DNA from: Aptenodytes patagonicus
Lineage: Eukaryota; Chordata; Aves; Sphenisciformes; Spheniscidae
DNA: 64,000 nucleotides
Direction: 5' to 3'
Assembly (NCBI RefSeq): GCF_965638725.1
Contig: NC_134970.1
Location: 2,237,001-2,301,000 of the forward strand
Part shown: in pieces, positions 42,632 through 53,726 of the stretch
Layout of the letters: the number at the start of each line of letters is the position of its first letter
Position numbering within the stretch: the first letter of the stretch is position 1
Made by a program: the position numbers and the translations under genes
The notes under the pieces: generated by a model
What the model was told of the DNA's origin: nothing
The model's database searches: none
The model's input: only the letters and a program-made list of their open reading frames with translations

Positions 42632-45600
42632 CTGCAACAGGGAAACGAGCAGTTAATTAGGGTTAGTTGCTGCGTGCTGCAGCCCCTTGGCTTTGGGAGG
42701 AATGACCTTTGCAGCCTCTCGTTTGTGGCACCTTAGCTCCAAGCCGCGGTGACCCGAAGGCCGTTTTGGGTGCCCCCCGTGCAGGTCCCTACCGTCGGGT
42801 GCCTGGCGCCGGGGCTGGCACAGGTGCGCGTGGGTGGGCGCTGCGCAGACGGGGCAGACGTGGCAGCCGGGGGTGCGGCAGGGGACGAGGTGAGCCAGGG
42901 TCCCCTCCCCGGCCAGGGGACACACGGGGCAGCTTGCCGTGTCGCTGTGGACAAGGGAGAGGTGCAGCTGGTCGGCACAGGGAGGGCAGACGGGACCCCG
43001 CGGGCTGTGGAGAGAGAGCCAAGGATGAGCCCTGATGGGTTCATGTTGGGAACTGCCCCTCGCCAAGCCATACCGCACAGGCTCTGGCACCCACAAAAAC
43101 TAGTTTCATAAGCAATTTCAAAGAGATTAACTTTTTAAACTCAAACAAGTAGCGATTCATGAGTGCAGAACTGAAACGGCTCCTCCAGGGTTAGGGCTAA
43201 CAGCAAGTGGAACGAGCACTCACAGGAACAGCATGAAATAAATGATTGGTAAAAAGAAGTTCATAGTTACAAAAACTAAAGCAGGCGGATACACACCTCA
43301 AACCATGTTTATTTTAACCAAATATTTATTTGAATTTGCTTCTGTCAATGATTACTCTGTTAAGGAAGCTTTGTGGGAAGCTGGGAAAGCACAAGACTCA
43401 CATGGGCAGGTATCAAAAAGTAAACTGAGTACACAATGTCACCGCACTCACCTCATCGCTGCTCTGCCCCAAACAAACTAACCGTGCCTAGAGGTGGAAA
43501 AAGCACTCGGCAGTGATGTGAACAGGAGGCCCACGCTGCAGGGTCTCTTACAGCACGCGGGCTCTTTGCTGCTTAATAAAAACCAAAGCTCCGTCACAGG
43601 CCAAAGAAGACACGAGGCCGAGCCGCGTGAGGACAGCTGAGGAGCACAACCTGATCCGGAGACGCCCAAAGAAACCGCAGAAGCGTTGTCCAAATAAACC
43701 TCACACCAGTTTCACCTCTCTTTGCTTGCAAGGAGGCACCACACTTTTACCCTGATACAGAGCTATAAGCAAGCACAACCAACATTTACGCACCCCCATC
43801 ATTTTTTTATTTTAAGTTAAGCAGTTTACTCTCAGTTTTGAGGATGCTTGGTGCACACCGCGGTGCCCGCTGCTGAGAGGAGCCGCCTGCACCAGCCGCA
43901 CCGCACTCACCCCTTGTCCTGCTGGCAGGGCCCCCCCATCCGCTCCCCAGGCACCGCAGGATGGCTTTCACGCTGGCCGAGGTGGGCGCGCACCCAGTTC
44001 TCACAGATGGGGCAGACGTGATGGTTGCTGTGGAGAAGCACGGTTGAGGATGTACGCTGAGTCTCTCTAGGGAGACTCAAAAATCACCCATGAAGTTCAG
44101 CATCTCCAGCTTCCCTGGTACTGAGGAACCCTCCCAAGCAGGATGAAAACCTGGAATTAGCTCTATCACAAACCTCCCTCGCTTTGCTAAAATGTATGAG
44201 AAGTTTCTATGTCTCTTCTGAAACACACCGCTTCATAAATCCATACTCTCCTTATAGCTAGACCTGCCGTTCCCAACCTCACCTCATCAAACCTGCAAAC
44301 CCAATGACGCTTCAGTCCAGCGTTTCTCTCACAGAGCAGAGGGGGAGCAGAGAGGGCAGGTCTGTATCGGCCCTGCACGCCGAGCGCTGCGGGAAGCGTC
44401 CGGGCATTGCAGTGTGCAGTGCAACTGCCAGAGAGCAACACGAGTAAAGAAATAGGAGAAACACGTGCACGTGCTGAATGCTTTTTAAAAGCGCTGAAAG
44501 AACAAAGCACAAAATTGCCCAGAGTGCCTTTGTTTTAGGGGGAAGAAAGCAGAGAGATTAGTGTTTTAAAAGTAATTAAATGCTGTAATCCTCAGCACAG
44601 TATCAAGTGGGAATAAACAAGGATGTGCAGAATACCCTTATTTTCTCCTCAGCTTGAATAAATACAGTTCTACTCTACTCTGAAATGATTTTTATTCAGG
44701 CCCACCGTGGCATCTGTGTATTTTTAAGTGGAAGACAGACCTTTCGTGGTCCATGGGCTGCTCTGCCTCGCTCCGCTCTGGAACGGCTTCTCCTGTGCCG
44801 TCACCCCTCAGCACATCTGCAGCTTCGGCAGGAGAGCTGAACACAGAGAAAGAGAGAGAAGACAACCTGAGTCCACCTGAATGCACGGCTTTCCGAGAAT
44901 GACTACTGCCCTACGGAACCACTTTTTTCTAAATAGCAAATACTTTCTACTGCTAAAACTGGACTTAAAGGAACCAAAGGAATTCAAACTGCGAAACCTG
45001 CTCTATCCATGTATAGATGCTTTCTCCCCCACAAGAAGCGCTGCTTTCCCCCTCTTTTGCTTTACATGGACCTGTGCAAGGGGAGCACGAGCAAGCGCCT
45101 GGTCACCTGCGGTACCTCGTGCCTGCTGGGCTTCGTCTCTCCCCGCCGCCGATGCTGGGGACCGAGTAGGTGCGCGGTGTGCCGGGCTGGGCGCGCAGCC
45201 AGTCCTCGCAGGTGGCACAGCCACGGTGCGTGGGCTCGGTGTGGGAGGCCAGGGCAGCGTGCAGCCGCTCTTCGCAGGTGGGACACACATGGCAACTTGT
45301 CGTGCGGCTGTGGATGAGAAAGACGGGGGAATCCCTCCTGCCAAGCCCTGAGAGCAGCCGGCGAACACCAAACCCTCCCGTGATGCAGCCGTCGCCTCTT
45401 CGGCGAGCAGCGTGTTCATCACAGAGGCAGAGGTGTTGGCATTTTAGAGTCAAAAACTGCATAAAGATGTGCCGTACCAGTGTGATCAGGCACAGCAAGG
45501 TTTGTAGCTAGAAATAACACCGGTGAGACTCGTGGGTATAATCGGAAGAGTGGCACAAGCTCTTGGGCAGATGAACAAGCAAACCTACCAAAAATAGGAA

Positions 45601-48600
45601 TGCCACAGCACGGGCTGCTTCTCATCATCCGTTATCTTTGGGTGCATCAGTGTATCCCTTCCCTTCATCTTGTGCTCTCGTAAAGGCATATTATAAGAGC
45701 TGAAGAGACAGAAAGGGGAAAATTCATAGAATAAAAAGCAACTTAGCAACATGGAAAGATAGTAGTAACCATGCAAATATATACCGAAGGTAATTACTAT
45801 CACTCAGAGCTTAAAAGGAAATACCCAGTTATCCTTAGGGAAAGTTATGATTTATGAGGGGCAGCTTAGGCTCACTTACTGGTTTTTATTGTCTTTCCAT
45901 CTCATGATGATCCCAGCTAGAATTCCAAGGGCTACTGGGGGAACTAACAAAGAAAGAAGCAGAAAAAAAAACCCCAAAATAAACAACAAATTTGGTATGT
46001 AATTTAGGTGAAATACTGCAGTTTGGTAAAAGACTGGCAGCAAAACTCTCTGCTCTGGGGCTGCCTGTCAGCACCCAGAGGCTCCCTCTCAGCCAGAATA
46101 ATGCAAACCCCCTCCTGTGTCTCTGAACACAGCACAGAAACCACCGCTAAGTGTGGTGCCACGCTGATCTTCTTAAGGGTGGGATCCTCATTTATTTAGT
46201 GCTTTTATAGACAGCCTCCTGTTTCTTTTGTATTTTAAACATACTCACCGTTTTTAGTACTTGACCTCTTTTGCAACAAGGATGTTCCAAGCTTCACTAA
46301 TCTCTTATCTTTCAGTGTCCGCCAAGGCCTTTTAAAGCAACTTTAAAGAGTGACGGGACGTACAGTTTTTGGTTGGTTTCTTACACTGGCTTCTTTGGCT
46401 TCTTTCATTTCATCCTCAGTTGATGTAATGTTTTATACTAAGACACAGACAATCCATCCAGTCGCTTGCAATGCTGCTGCATTACCCAAGCGCAGAGAAA
46501 GCCCTGGATCCTGACCAGAGACACTCGGTACTAGGGGCAGTGAAATGAATAAACCAAAACCACTGACCCCAGGTATTTAACAGCAAATAACAGCTTTGGG
46601 TTAGGAAAGTATATTTTCAATCTTAAACTACTTACCAATGCAACTAGGGATGAGGATACTTGCTAGAGAAGAAAAAAATGAAATTAATGTTAAAAAAATG
46701 AAGCCAACAATGCTGATAACTAAACAGGGAAGTTCCTTAATCTATGCCCGCAGAACAATATTATTCAAACCCAGATAATCATAACACTGCTGAGAAGACA
46801 AAATGCTATAAAACAATCTGTCATTAACCGCCACACACATCATTATGCTCTTCTTGAGTCCCCCACCCCACCTCTCGCCACTGACAGAGCTGAGGTCCAC
46901 AGCTCCAGGCTACCTCCACCCTCAGCAACGTCCAAACACAGCCAGGATAATGTCAGTAGTTTCTACCGAGATGCTCGGCTGCACGGAGGGAGATTCAAGC
47001 ATCAAAAATCCCACCCCCTATCATGTCAGCTAAGGAGTCACTCAGCTGGGAGCAGAGAGAAAAGGGGATTAGACCAGGGAATAAGCCTGTGAGAACCCCT
47101 TAGAAACTGGAAGATGGACCCACCAAAAGAAATGCAGAAGGCACAGCGAGAGCAGAAATCCAACAGCACGTGGAGTCACAGGCACCCAACGTGGGTGCAA
47201 TTATAGCAATTAAAATGACCCTGAGGCAGAAAGCTTCTCCCGAACTCTTACCTAGCCAGTAGGGATTCTCTGCTATCTTCTCTTCCAAGGGTTCAGTTTG
47301 GTTTGTCGCTGCCGTAGTGCTAACTATAGAGAGGAAAAAAAAGGAAACCCACTCAAAATTATACTTTGGATAATTCTCCATTTATACATATTATATAAAA
47401 TACTTCAGTGAGGAGTAAATGTAGCATGGGCAGGTGGCCTCTGACCTGTGCATCTGTGGCTACGACAGCGAGAGCTGTGGAAGTCACACAGGGACCTCTT
47501 GGTGACACTACAAGCCTTACAGAGAGAGGGGAGTCTGCTGTCCCACTTGGCTTTATTGCCAGGGTGTTGTTGGACACTAGATATAAATCCATTCTGAGGT
47601 TTAGTCCACCAGCTTTGCAGTCACCGATACACTCCAGACATTGTTTATTAAAATTCTGCCTGTTCCTCTTGAAGGGAAAAATGTAAAACTGTACGGCTGT
47701 GCCGCATTGTTCTTCAGCACAGCTTGGCACCTTGCAAAGCACAGACTTGCTAACCGTTGCTGCTGTACACAGATGCTGCTCCCCTGGAAACAAACCCTGT
47801 GGGAATGCCTGTCCAGACTGGCGTCCTTCCCTTTCTGAGAGAAGGGAATTAGGACCAATTAACTGCACAGCAAGAAAAACTACTCGAGAACAGGACGATT
47901 ATCCAGCAACGCTCACCCGTGCATTCAGGAGGAGACCCGCTCCAGACGCCATCGACGCTGTTCTCTGTTGTACAACGAAGAGTTTCATTTCCCACAAGCC
48001 GGAGCCCAGGGTCACACGTGTACATCACGACTGAGTTGTACGTAAACTCCTCCGTACCGTTGCCATTGTGCTTCCCATCGGGAATAGCTGGAGGTGGAGG
48101 ACAAGAAATAGCTGGGGGAGAAAAAGAAAAGAGTTCAGGAGGTGATGCCTGGGATGCTCTTCTCCACAATGTGGAGAGGAAAACCCAAGGGCCGCTTGCA
48201 CACAGGCTCACATTGCATCAGTTGCAGGAGCAGGGGCTGAAACGGGAGCACTGGGCACCCTCTCGGCACACAGTTACTTTTAGGTGCCTCCCAGCCTGCT
48301 GTCCTGCGTACAGAGGGGCAGCGGCAGCCTGCAGGGACACCAAGGCTACTGGGTTGCTCATTTATGTCAGCCTTTCACATGCAGAGGGCACCAGTGATAC
48401 TACTGGCTAGTCCCTGCTCCCATCACGCCAGCTGTCTCCTTTCCAGAGATACTTACCTGACTTCAGTTAGTAAAATCAACACACGACTCGGTATTTCTGA
48501 GTTGGAATATTTGGTATTTCCAGTCAAGCGCTGGACAACTTCACTTACCCCGACAAGCTGGAAGTTGACTCCAGGCAACTTCACCTCCCCTTAGGGAACA

Positions 48601-50533
48601 CCAGATGAGAGGCGACGCTCCCTTTAATGTGTACCTGCAGGGCAAAAGGCACATCAACAAATCAGTTTGTTGTCACCGACCAAGAACATGTCACCCCACA
48701 GAGGTGCCGAGGACTCGACAGGCAGAGCCCCTTGTCCCGGCTTGCACACCAGTGACTCTGGCCAGGCAACTGGGATGCGGTGGGTAGCTGGCTTCACACT
48801 CACCCACGGTTACAAACTACGTCTGCTTTTGCACCAAACAGATGATCATTTGTAATAACTTTGCCGTGTTCTGGATTTGCTGGAATACCACAAGATTTCC
48901 CTAAAAAAGAGTAAGATTATCCTTAGGACATTACAAGGACAGGGAGAAACCCACAGACATAATTTTCATGACAGTATGGCAATGACAAACCAGGCATCTG
49001 ACAGTATTTCATGCTAAATGTCATTAAAAAAAAGCAATCCTAAAATACAAATCAGACGTGGCACTCGGAACACAGCACTGCGGATGCAGCTCTGGGAGGA
49101 TGTTGGAGAAAATGAAACGACATGGAGACACTCACTCCGACATAGCTCGGGAACTTCTGACCACGTTAAATCGTCAAGACAAGTGCTGGTGGGGAGCTGG
49201 TCTGTGGTATTCTCATAGCCCGGGCGACAAATATACTTCACCATCGTATCAACAGCGTAAAAATTCTGCATTTCATCTTCTTGTGATATTCTAGCAAAAC
49301 GCACGCGTGGTGGACTGGGACAGCTACCTAGCGACAATGAAGACAACCAACGTGTACAGTTACAAAGCAAAAATAACAATATCCTGCATTCAACTATGTA
49401 TAAACATAAATCCAAGTGATAATGCACAAGCCTCCCTAAGAATATGGATACCGCAAATACGTTTAAGAAGGTGATTGGTAATTTGTGTAATTCAAAAATA
49501 TCCCTAGATGACTATTTAACAGAAAAAGTCTTAAAATTTGCTCTCTTTCAATCATTCACAAGCGCCGTGCTTACCTCCCTTGCCAATTCCACTGATGAAA
49601 CGTTTGAGGTGGGGAAGTGCAGCCAGTTCTCACTGCGGAGGTTTGCAAATCCCCAATGCCAAACCTTCCCCCTTAGTTAACTCTTCCGTCAGCAGCCAGC
49701 TGTGCCAGCGCTTCGCCACTATAGCTCTTCCCCTCTTTCCTGTGCTTCCCCAAACTATTGACCTATTTTTACTAAGACACAAGTGCCAGCACATGGCTCC
49801 AACAGGCTAAGCATAGTTCGGAAAAAGGGGCAGTAAGAGATTCTCTGACAAGCAACTTCATCGCCTGCCACTTTGGATGAGGAAACCCTTGAAACAGCGA
49901 TTGCTAAAGCAGTAAAGGTTTCCACAAGCAGCGCGCGTCTCTGAGCAGCTCGTTTCAGAGAAAGCGAAATACTTACGACCACAAAACTCCGGGAGGTTGG
50001 ACCACTGGGAGTTTGCAAGGCACTGTATCGTATCTGACAGCAAGGGGCGTTTAACGTAACCTGTAAGGCATCTGTACGTTACTTTGGAGCCGACACTGAA
50101 GCTTCCCTGATGTTTAGTGTCCTCCGGGGGCTCGGCGTGGCTTATGTTTGGCAACGGCCCACAGTCACCTGCAGCAAAATAAACCCGGATTTGGTGGGGC
50201 TTCTACTAAAGCTCCCTGAGCAGGGCACAGCACAAACGCACACGCACATATACGACTCCGCAGGAGAGCACGGCACACGCACCCACGACACACACCCCCA
50301 CAGCGGAGCACGCGTGGAGCGCACGGAGCGCACACCCCCACGGGGCACACGCACCCCCACGGGGCACACGCCCAGGGTGACAGGGCTCACCGCACACCGC
50401 GCGCCCCCCCATCGCCCCCATCCCTCCCCGTGGGCTCACCCCACGCCGCGGGCGGCAGCGGCAGCAGCAGCAGCAGCAGCAGCGGCGGCGGCAGCACCGC
50501 GGGCAGGAGCGAGCGGCGGCGCCCGGAGCCCAT
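42627..50533 (-). CDS. Gene C: four-CCP transmembrane receptor with CxxC-repeat tail
   Basis: Fifteen coding exons sum to 1,743 nt (580 residues): signal peptide, CCPs a,a,k,c, a 24-residue Ser/Thr/Asn stalk, a membrane span (WLASILIPSCIVALGILAGI) built from three small exons, then RWKDNKN and a tail of about 250 residues. Four CCPs plus stalk plus membrane span is the CD46-like plan. The tail is unlike any RCA tail I know. It holds six degenerate repeats around CHVCPxC, followed by xxLxAHL, over three exons. Function of the ectodomain: complement regulation or receptor (inferred). Function of the tail: unknown; paired CxxC could bind zinc or form a scaffold. A short isoform is possible at exon 12. 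Paralogous to gene B. Confidence 0.75.
42793..43004 (-). CDS. Gene C exon 14: cytoplasmic CxxC repeats 4 to 6
   Basis: PRGPVCPPCADQLHLSL, then SCPVCPLAGEGTLAHL, then GCHVCPVCAAPTHAHL, ending RRQAPD. 212 nt, phase 2 to 1, acceptor CTCCACAG, donor GTAGGG. The three units are each about 22-25 residues. Confidence 0.65.
43911..44027 (-). CDS. Gene C exon 13: cytoplasmic CxxC repeat 3
   Basis: NHHVCPICENWVRAHLGQ followed by a Pro/Gly-rich linker ending PCQQDKG, 117 nt, phase 2 to 2, acceptor CTCCACAG, donor GTGAGT. Confidence 0.65.
44691..44696 (-). terminator. Alternative poly(A) signal overlapping a stop codon
   Basis: GAATAAAAATC: the TAA stop of the unspliced exon 12 lies inside AATAAA. It would produce a shorter gene C isoform with only two CxxC repeats. 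Confidence 0.45.
44741..44836 (-). CDS. Gene C exon 12: acidic linker, possible short-isoform end
   Basis: SPAEAADVLRGDGTGEAV through QPMDHE, 96 nt when spliced at GTCTGT (phase 2). If not spliced, it reads on to KIHRCHGGPE and a TAA that overlaps an AATAAA, giving a tail that ends at 44692. Confidence 0.6.
45116..45307 (-). CDS. Gene C exon 11: cytoplasmic CxxC repeats 1 and 2
   Basis: CRTTSCHVCPTCEERLHAAL, later THRGCATCEDWLRAQPG, then a Gly/Arg-rich stretch. 192 nt, phase 2 to 2, acceptor CATCCACAG. A second donor 9 nt further on (GTGACC) is in the same phase. Confidence 0.65.
45589..45699 (-). CDS. Gene C exon 10: cytoplasmic tail, part 1
   Basis: HSYNMPLREHKMKGRDTL through DDEKQPVLWHSYF, 111 nt, phase 2 to 2, donor GTAGGT. 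Charged and hydrophilic, with two Tyr. Confidence 0.7.
45880..45934 (-). CDS. Gene C exon 9: rest of membrane span, basic stop
   Basis: VALGILAGIIMRWKDNKN, 55 nt, ending in phase 2. A basic residue directly after the span sets the cytoplasmic side. Confidence 0.75.
46636..46662 (-). CDS. Gene C exon 8: first part of membrane span
   Basis: A 27-nt micro-exon encoding ASILIPSCI, acceptor TTCTCTAG, donor GTAAGT. The phases (1 to 1) link the stalk to the next hydrophobic exon. Confidence 0.68.
47252..47323 (-). CDS. Gene C exon 7: Ser/Thr stalk
   Basis: STTAATNQTEPLEEKIAE then NPYWL, 72 nt, phase 1 to 1, acceptor CTCTATAG, donor GTAAGA. It contains one N-glycosylation sequon (NQT) and recalls the CD46 stalk. 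Confidence 0.72.
47917..48111 (-). CDS. Gene C exon 6: CCP4 (c-type)
   Basis: ISCPPPPAIPDGKHNGNG through GVWSGSPPECT, 195 nt, donor GTGAGC. It is the last CCP before the stalk. Confidence 0.82.
48549..48634 (-). CDS. Gene C exon 5: CCP3 3' half
   Basis: YTLKGASPLIWCSLRGGE through WSQLPACR, 86 nt, donor GTAAGT. Confidence 0.82.
48804..48900 (-). CDS. Gene C exon 4: CCP3 5' half (k-type)
   Basis: KSCGIPANPEHGKVITND through DVVCNRG, 97 nt, phase-2 end. Confidence 0.82.
49136..49327 (-). CDS. Gene C exon 3: CCP2 (a-type)
   Basis: GSCPSPPRVRFARISQED then KYICRPGYENTTDQLP and WSEVPELCR, 192 nt. Gene B CCP2 shares CRPGYENT and PTSTCL. Confidence 0.82.
49977..50168 (-). CDS. Gene C exon 2: CCP1 (a-type)
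   Basis: DCGPLPNISHAEPPEDTK then TYRCLTGYVKRPLLSD and WSNLPEFCG, 192 nt. It aligns with gene B CCP1. Confidence 0.82.
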
Positions 50534-50720
50534 CGCGGCCGCGGGACGCCCGGAGCCGGCAGCGGAGCGGGCAGCCGAGCACCGCCCGCCCGGCCCCGGT
50601 CCCGGCCCCGGCCCCGCCCGGGGCGTGCAGCCGGGGGCTCCCTGCCTCCGCCGCGGCCCCCGCAGGGCGGGGAGCGCGGGGGGAGCGGGGCCGCTCCCGG
50701 AGCCGCAGGGAGGGGGAGGG
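50400..50720. promoter_or_regulatory. CpG island at the gene C promoter
   Basis: Very GC- and CpG-rich, covering exon 1 and upstream bases. It includes GGCCCCGGTCCCGGCCCC-like repeats. Confidence 0.65.
50440..50533 (-). CDS. Gene C exon 1: signal peptide with Leu run
   Basis: MGSGRRRSLLPAVLPPP followed by seven Leu from a CTG repeat, then PLPPAAWG. 94 nt, donor GTGAGC. Confidence 0.82.
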
Positions 50721-53403
50721 CTTGCTCAAGAGCCCGCGTGGGTGCTGCTGCCACGCGTGGGCCGCGCGAGGAGACGGCTGCCGGCCGAGGGCTGCTGCCA
50801 GCACCCTCCGCTGTGGGACGTGCAGCCAAAAGCGGTGCCGCTCCCCGCGCTCTGAACCCCTGCCCCCCTCCCGCGGCGCCCGGTCCCCTCCCTGCGACCT
50901 CATCTCTGGGAAATTCTCTGATGAAAGTCTCATCTGCGGCTGGAAGCGGGTTTGAAGCAGGCGGTTCTCATGTTTGCTCCCAGAGGCATGTTTGGCATCC
51001 AGAGGAATGCGGCGGGGCCCTCCAGGCACCCGCTGCCTCAGCCTCTCCTTCAAATCGTTTATCCGCACCTTCCAGTAAAGCTACCCCTCTCTCCAAAGCT
51101 ATCAAGTCCCAAAGGAAAAGAAAAAAAAAAAAACAAAAAGGGCAGCATGTGGGTCTTGCCAGCTCCAGCTGTGAACCCTGCAGCACGCCCCGAAGCTGGG
51201 AGGGGTGGAGAAGGTCCCGTTCATCTCCCAGCACTGGCTCTGCTGCGTGTGGGGACGAGAGCTGCATCTTCATCGGGTGCCTCCTGCCCTCTCCGACAGC
51301 GTCTGGCCCAGGGCTGCTCCCAGGGAGCCCAGCACAGCGCAGCCCCCTGCAAGGCCCCCCAAACCATCTGCAAACGTCACCTGCCTGTCCCTAGGAATGC
51401 ACCTCCGTGAACAGAGGTTTTTCTGCAAGAAGAGAAGAGAGGGCTTTCCTCCAGCCCAAGGGGTGCACGGGAGACCAGAGGGCTGTAAATCAGCCTCACT
51501 TTGAAGCTGCTAATTGAGCTGCTTCTGTTAACACCCACGCACAAAAGCAAGCAGTGGGGATAGTGGCATTTCCACTGTAACTCTCCCAGTTAGACACAAA
51601 ACTCTTCAAACAAGATGCTGCGCTGCCCGTGGAGGCGCAGGGATGTCTTCGGGCCCTGCCAGGCACAGGAGCAGTTTGCCTGGGCTCCGTGCCCGCATGG
51701 GAAAGCAGAGCTGCTCTGGGATCCCTGCCCACGGGGCTTGCGGGAAGAGCCAAAGGAGAGGTCGTGGCTGTATTTGCTGCCCCGTCCCACTCTGCTGAGC
51801 AACGCTGCCAGTAAGGGGTCATGTGTCGCTCCACCCTGAGGAAAGGGCAGCCAGCAGCAGCCTGCCTGCCTGCCTGCGCCTTCCTGCCTCCCTCTGTCTG
51901 CCTTTGTTATCCAGGAAACAGTGATGTTTCCACTGAGAAGCTCAAAGTTCTCTTTTTTATTTTTTCTCCCCCCCTCCCCCTTATTTCCCTTTCCAACACA
52001 ATTTAAGCTCCAAGAATACGTAACAAAAGCATTTGCAATGAGGCCAAGAGGTGTTTTCTTAAGGGAGGAGTCAAGCAGCCTGGATAACGTATTCTTTAAA
52101 ATACTTACCTGTGAACATGTTGACAAATTACGTGGAGATGTCTCGGCCATGTATTTTTACAGGTCACTGGTCACCTGAGGTCTGAATTGGGATGGTGGCT
52201 GCATAATGCAAAAAGAAGTTGCTGACAGGAAAAAAAAAATGCTTTAAATGCTGGGGAATTCTCTTGTAATAGCTTACAGCAGTGACCTCAGCATGGGATA
52301 GTGAGATGTTGAGAAGTATTTGGCAAAGACTTCTTGCAATGTCAAATCTCCTCAGGGAGCGTCACAGTTCGCGCGTACATCAGAAGAACCAGCTGCTGTA
52401 GTTTCGACTCAATGAAATCCCCTTGCTAAGAGAGCTCACATTAACCCCTTGAACCAGGCTGCTTTCCTACCTGAGGCTACGCAGGAGACATCTGTACCTG
52501 CTGAGACCATCAGGCTCAGACCAGCCCCGTCCCTCTGCCACCCACATTTGCTGTCCCATTTTGCCCTGTATTGCTCCAATAACCAACTGAGCACCGAAAC
52601 CTCCTGGGCAGGAGCTGCCCCAGCAGCTGAGCCCTGCGATAGCGGGCCTGCGCCTGCTCAGCCGGAGCCACCGAGGGTGACTTGCTTTATCTTGCTCTGA
52701 CATCCCTTCCCCGTGCTGCAGAAATCAGGCCAAGCAGATGGCGACGGCAGAAACGAAAGCACATACGGAGGGGAGCCTGACCCATGCTGCTCTGTGCACC
52801 TACGCTGCCAGGCTCGGACTGGAACGACGTGAGGTTTCCAGCAAAACCAGCCAGCTTGTTTTGGGGTTGAGCTGCCGGAGCTGCTCTTGGCTTTCCACGG
52901 AAACATGCCCTCGGCTCCCTGCCGGCTCCCACACGCCCCTGCCATCCCCGTGCAGGGCAGCAGCCTGGGATGTCGCCCACAGCTCCCAAAGCCTTTCTGG
53001 GACTGACCCCCTGGGTCTGCCCGGGCTGAGCGGGGGAACTGCAGCAGAGGGGCTGCAGAGCTGGGGACCGGGACGGCTAAATAGGATTAAGGGCAGGTAT
53101 CCATTGCTCCAGCTTTCCTCTTCAGGAAAAGCTTTCCTCCTCTTCCACTTACTAGAAACACTCACATTTCCAAACATTACTGCATGGATTGTCTTTCTTT
53201 CTTTACTTCTTTTTTTTTTCTTAAACCAAGTTAAACTGCCATAGGAGGCTGTTTAGAAAATAAATAAGTAAGAGTGCTGATAAAGAACTGATTGAACAGC
53301 AAATCTGACTATTATCAAGATATCTCTAAAAGCCGATACCTTTCTTAAAAGAGCATAAAATATGAAAAGGGAACAGCAGGCCGTTGAATTCACAGGCTAC
53401 CCT
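50721..53403. other. Flank between gene C start and gene B end
   Basis: No CCP exon was found. An AATAAA on the minus strand at 51956-51961 could end gene B transcripts. The rest shows no recognisable feature. Confidence 0.35.
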
Positions 53404-53726
53404 TTATAAACAATTACCATTTATTACTAAATGTAAATAAAAACCCAGAAAGGCACCTAAATATAAGGCAATTAGTATTCTGTATAGGACAAAGATGGTA
53501 AGCGGCCAACAGCATAAACCTGACATTTCCAGTTTCTCTGTTGCAGTCTGACAACACTGGAGAGTATATCTAGCAGTTACTTCTCTGTGTCTGCGCGTAG
53601 TCGATGTGCTAACAGCCTGCAGCGTTACAGAGCTGCCTTCCTCCGTTTGGAAAGCAGAAGTAGCTCCTTTACAATATGACATTAGTAGATACACAAACCA
53701 CTCATGGCTGTTATCTTTCATGTAGT
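53404..53726 (-). CDS. Gene B exon 8 (candidate): Ser/Thr stretch and membrane span
   Basis: A good acceptor (TTTATATTTCTGTTCAG) opens a 107-codon frame that joins CCP5 in phase 1. It reads YMKDNSHEWFVYLLMSYCKG, a Ser/Thr-rich segment (VSTSTTRRH) and a span with an internal Arg (PLTIFVLYRILIALYLGAFL), then a short end. An AATAAA lies inside the last codons. I do not recognise the domain. It may be a true last exon or an unrelated open frame. Confidence 0.45.

Noticed and set aside
46247-46320. Donor-like GTGAGT in an intron of gene C
   Set aside because: No upstream acceptor gives an open frame in the right phase.
50110-50955. 281-codon plus-strand open frame over the gene C start
   Set aside because: GC-rich antisense shadow of the signal peptide and CCP1.
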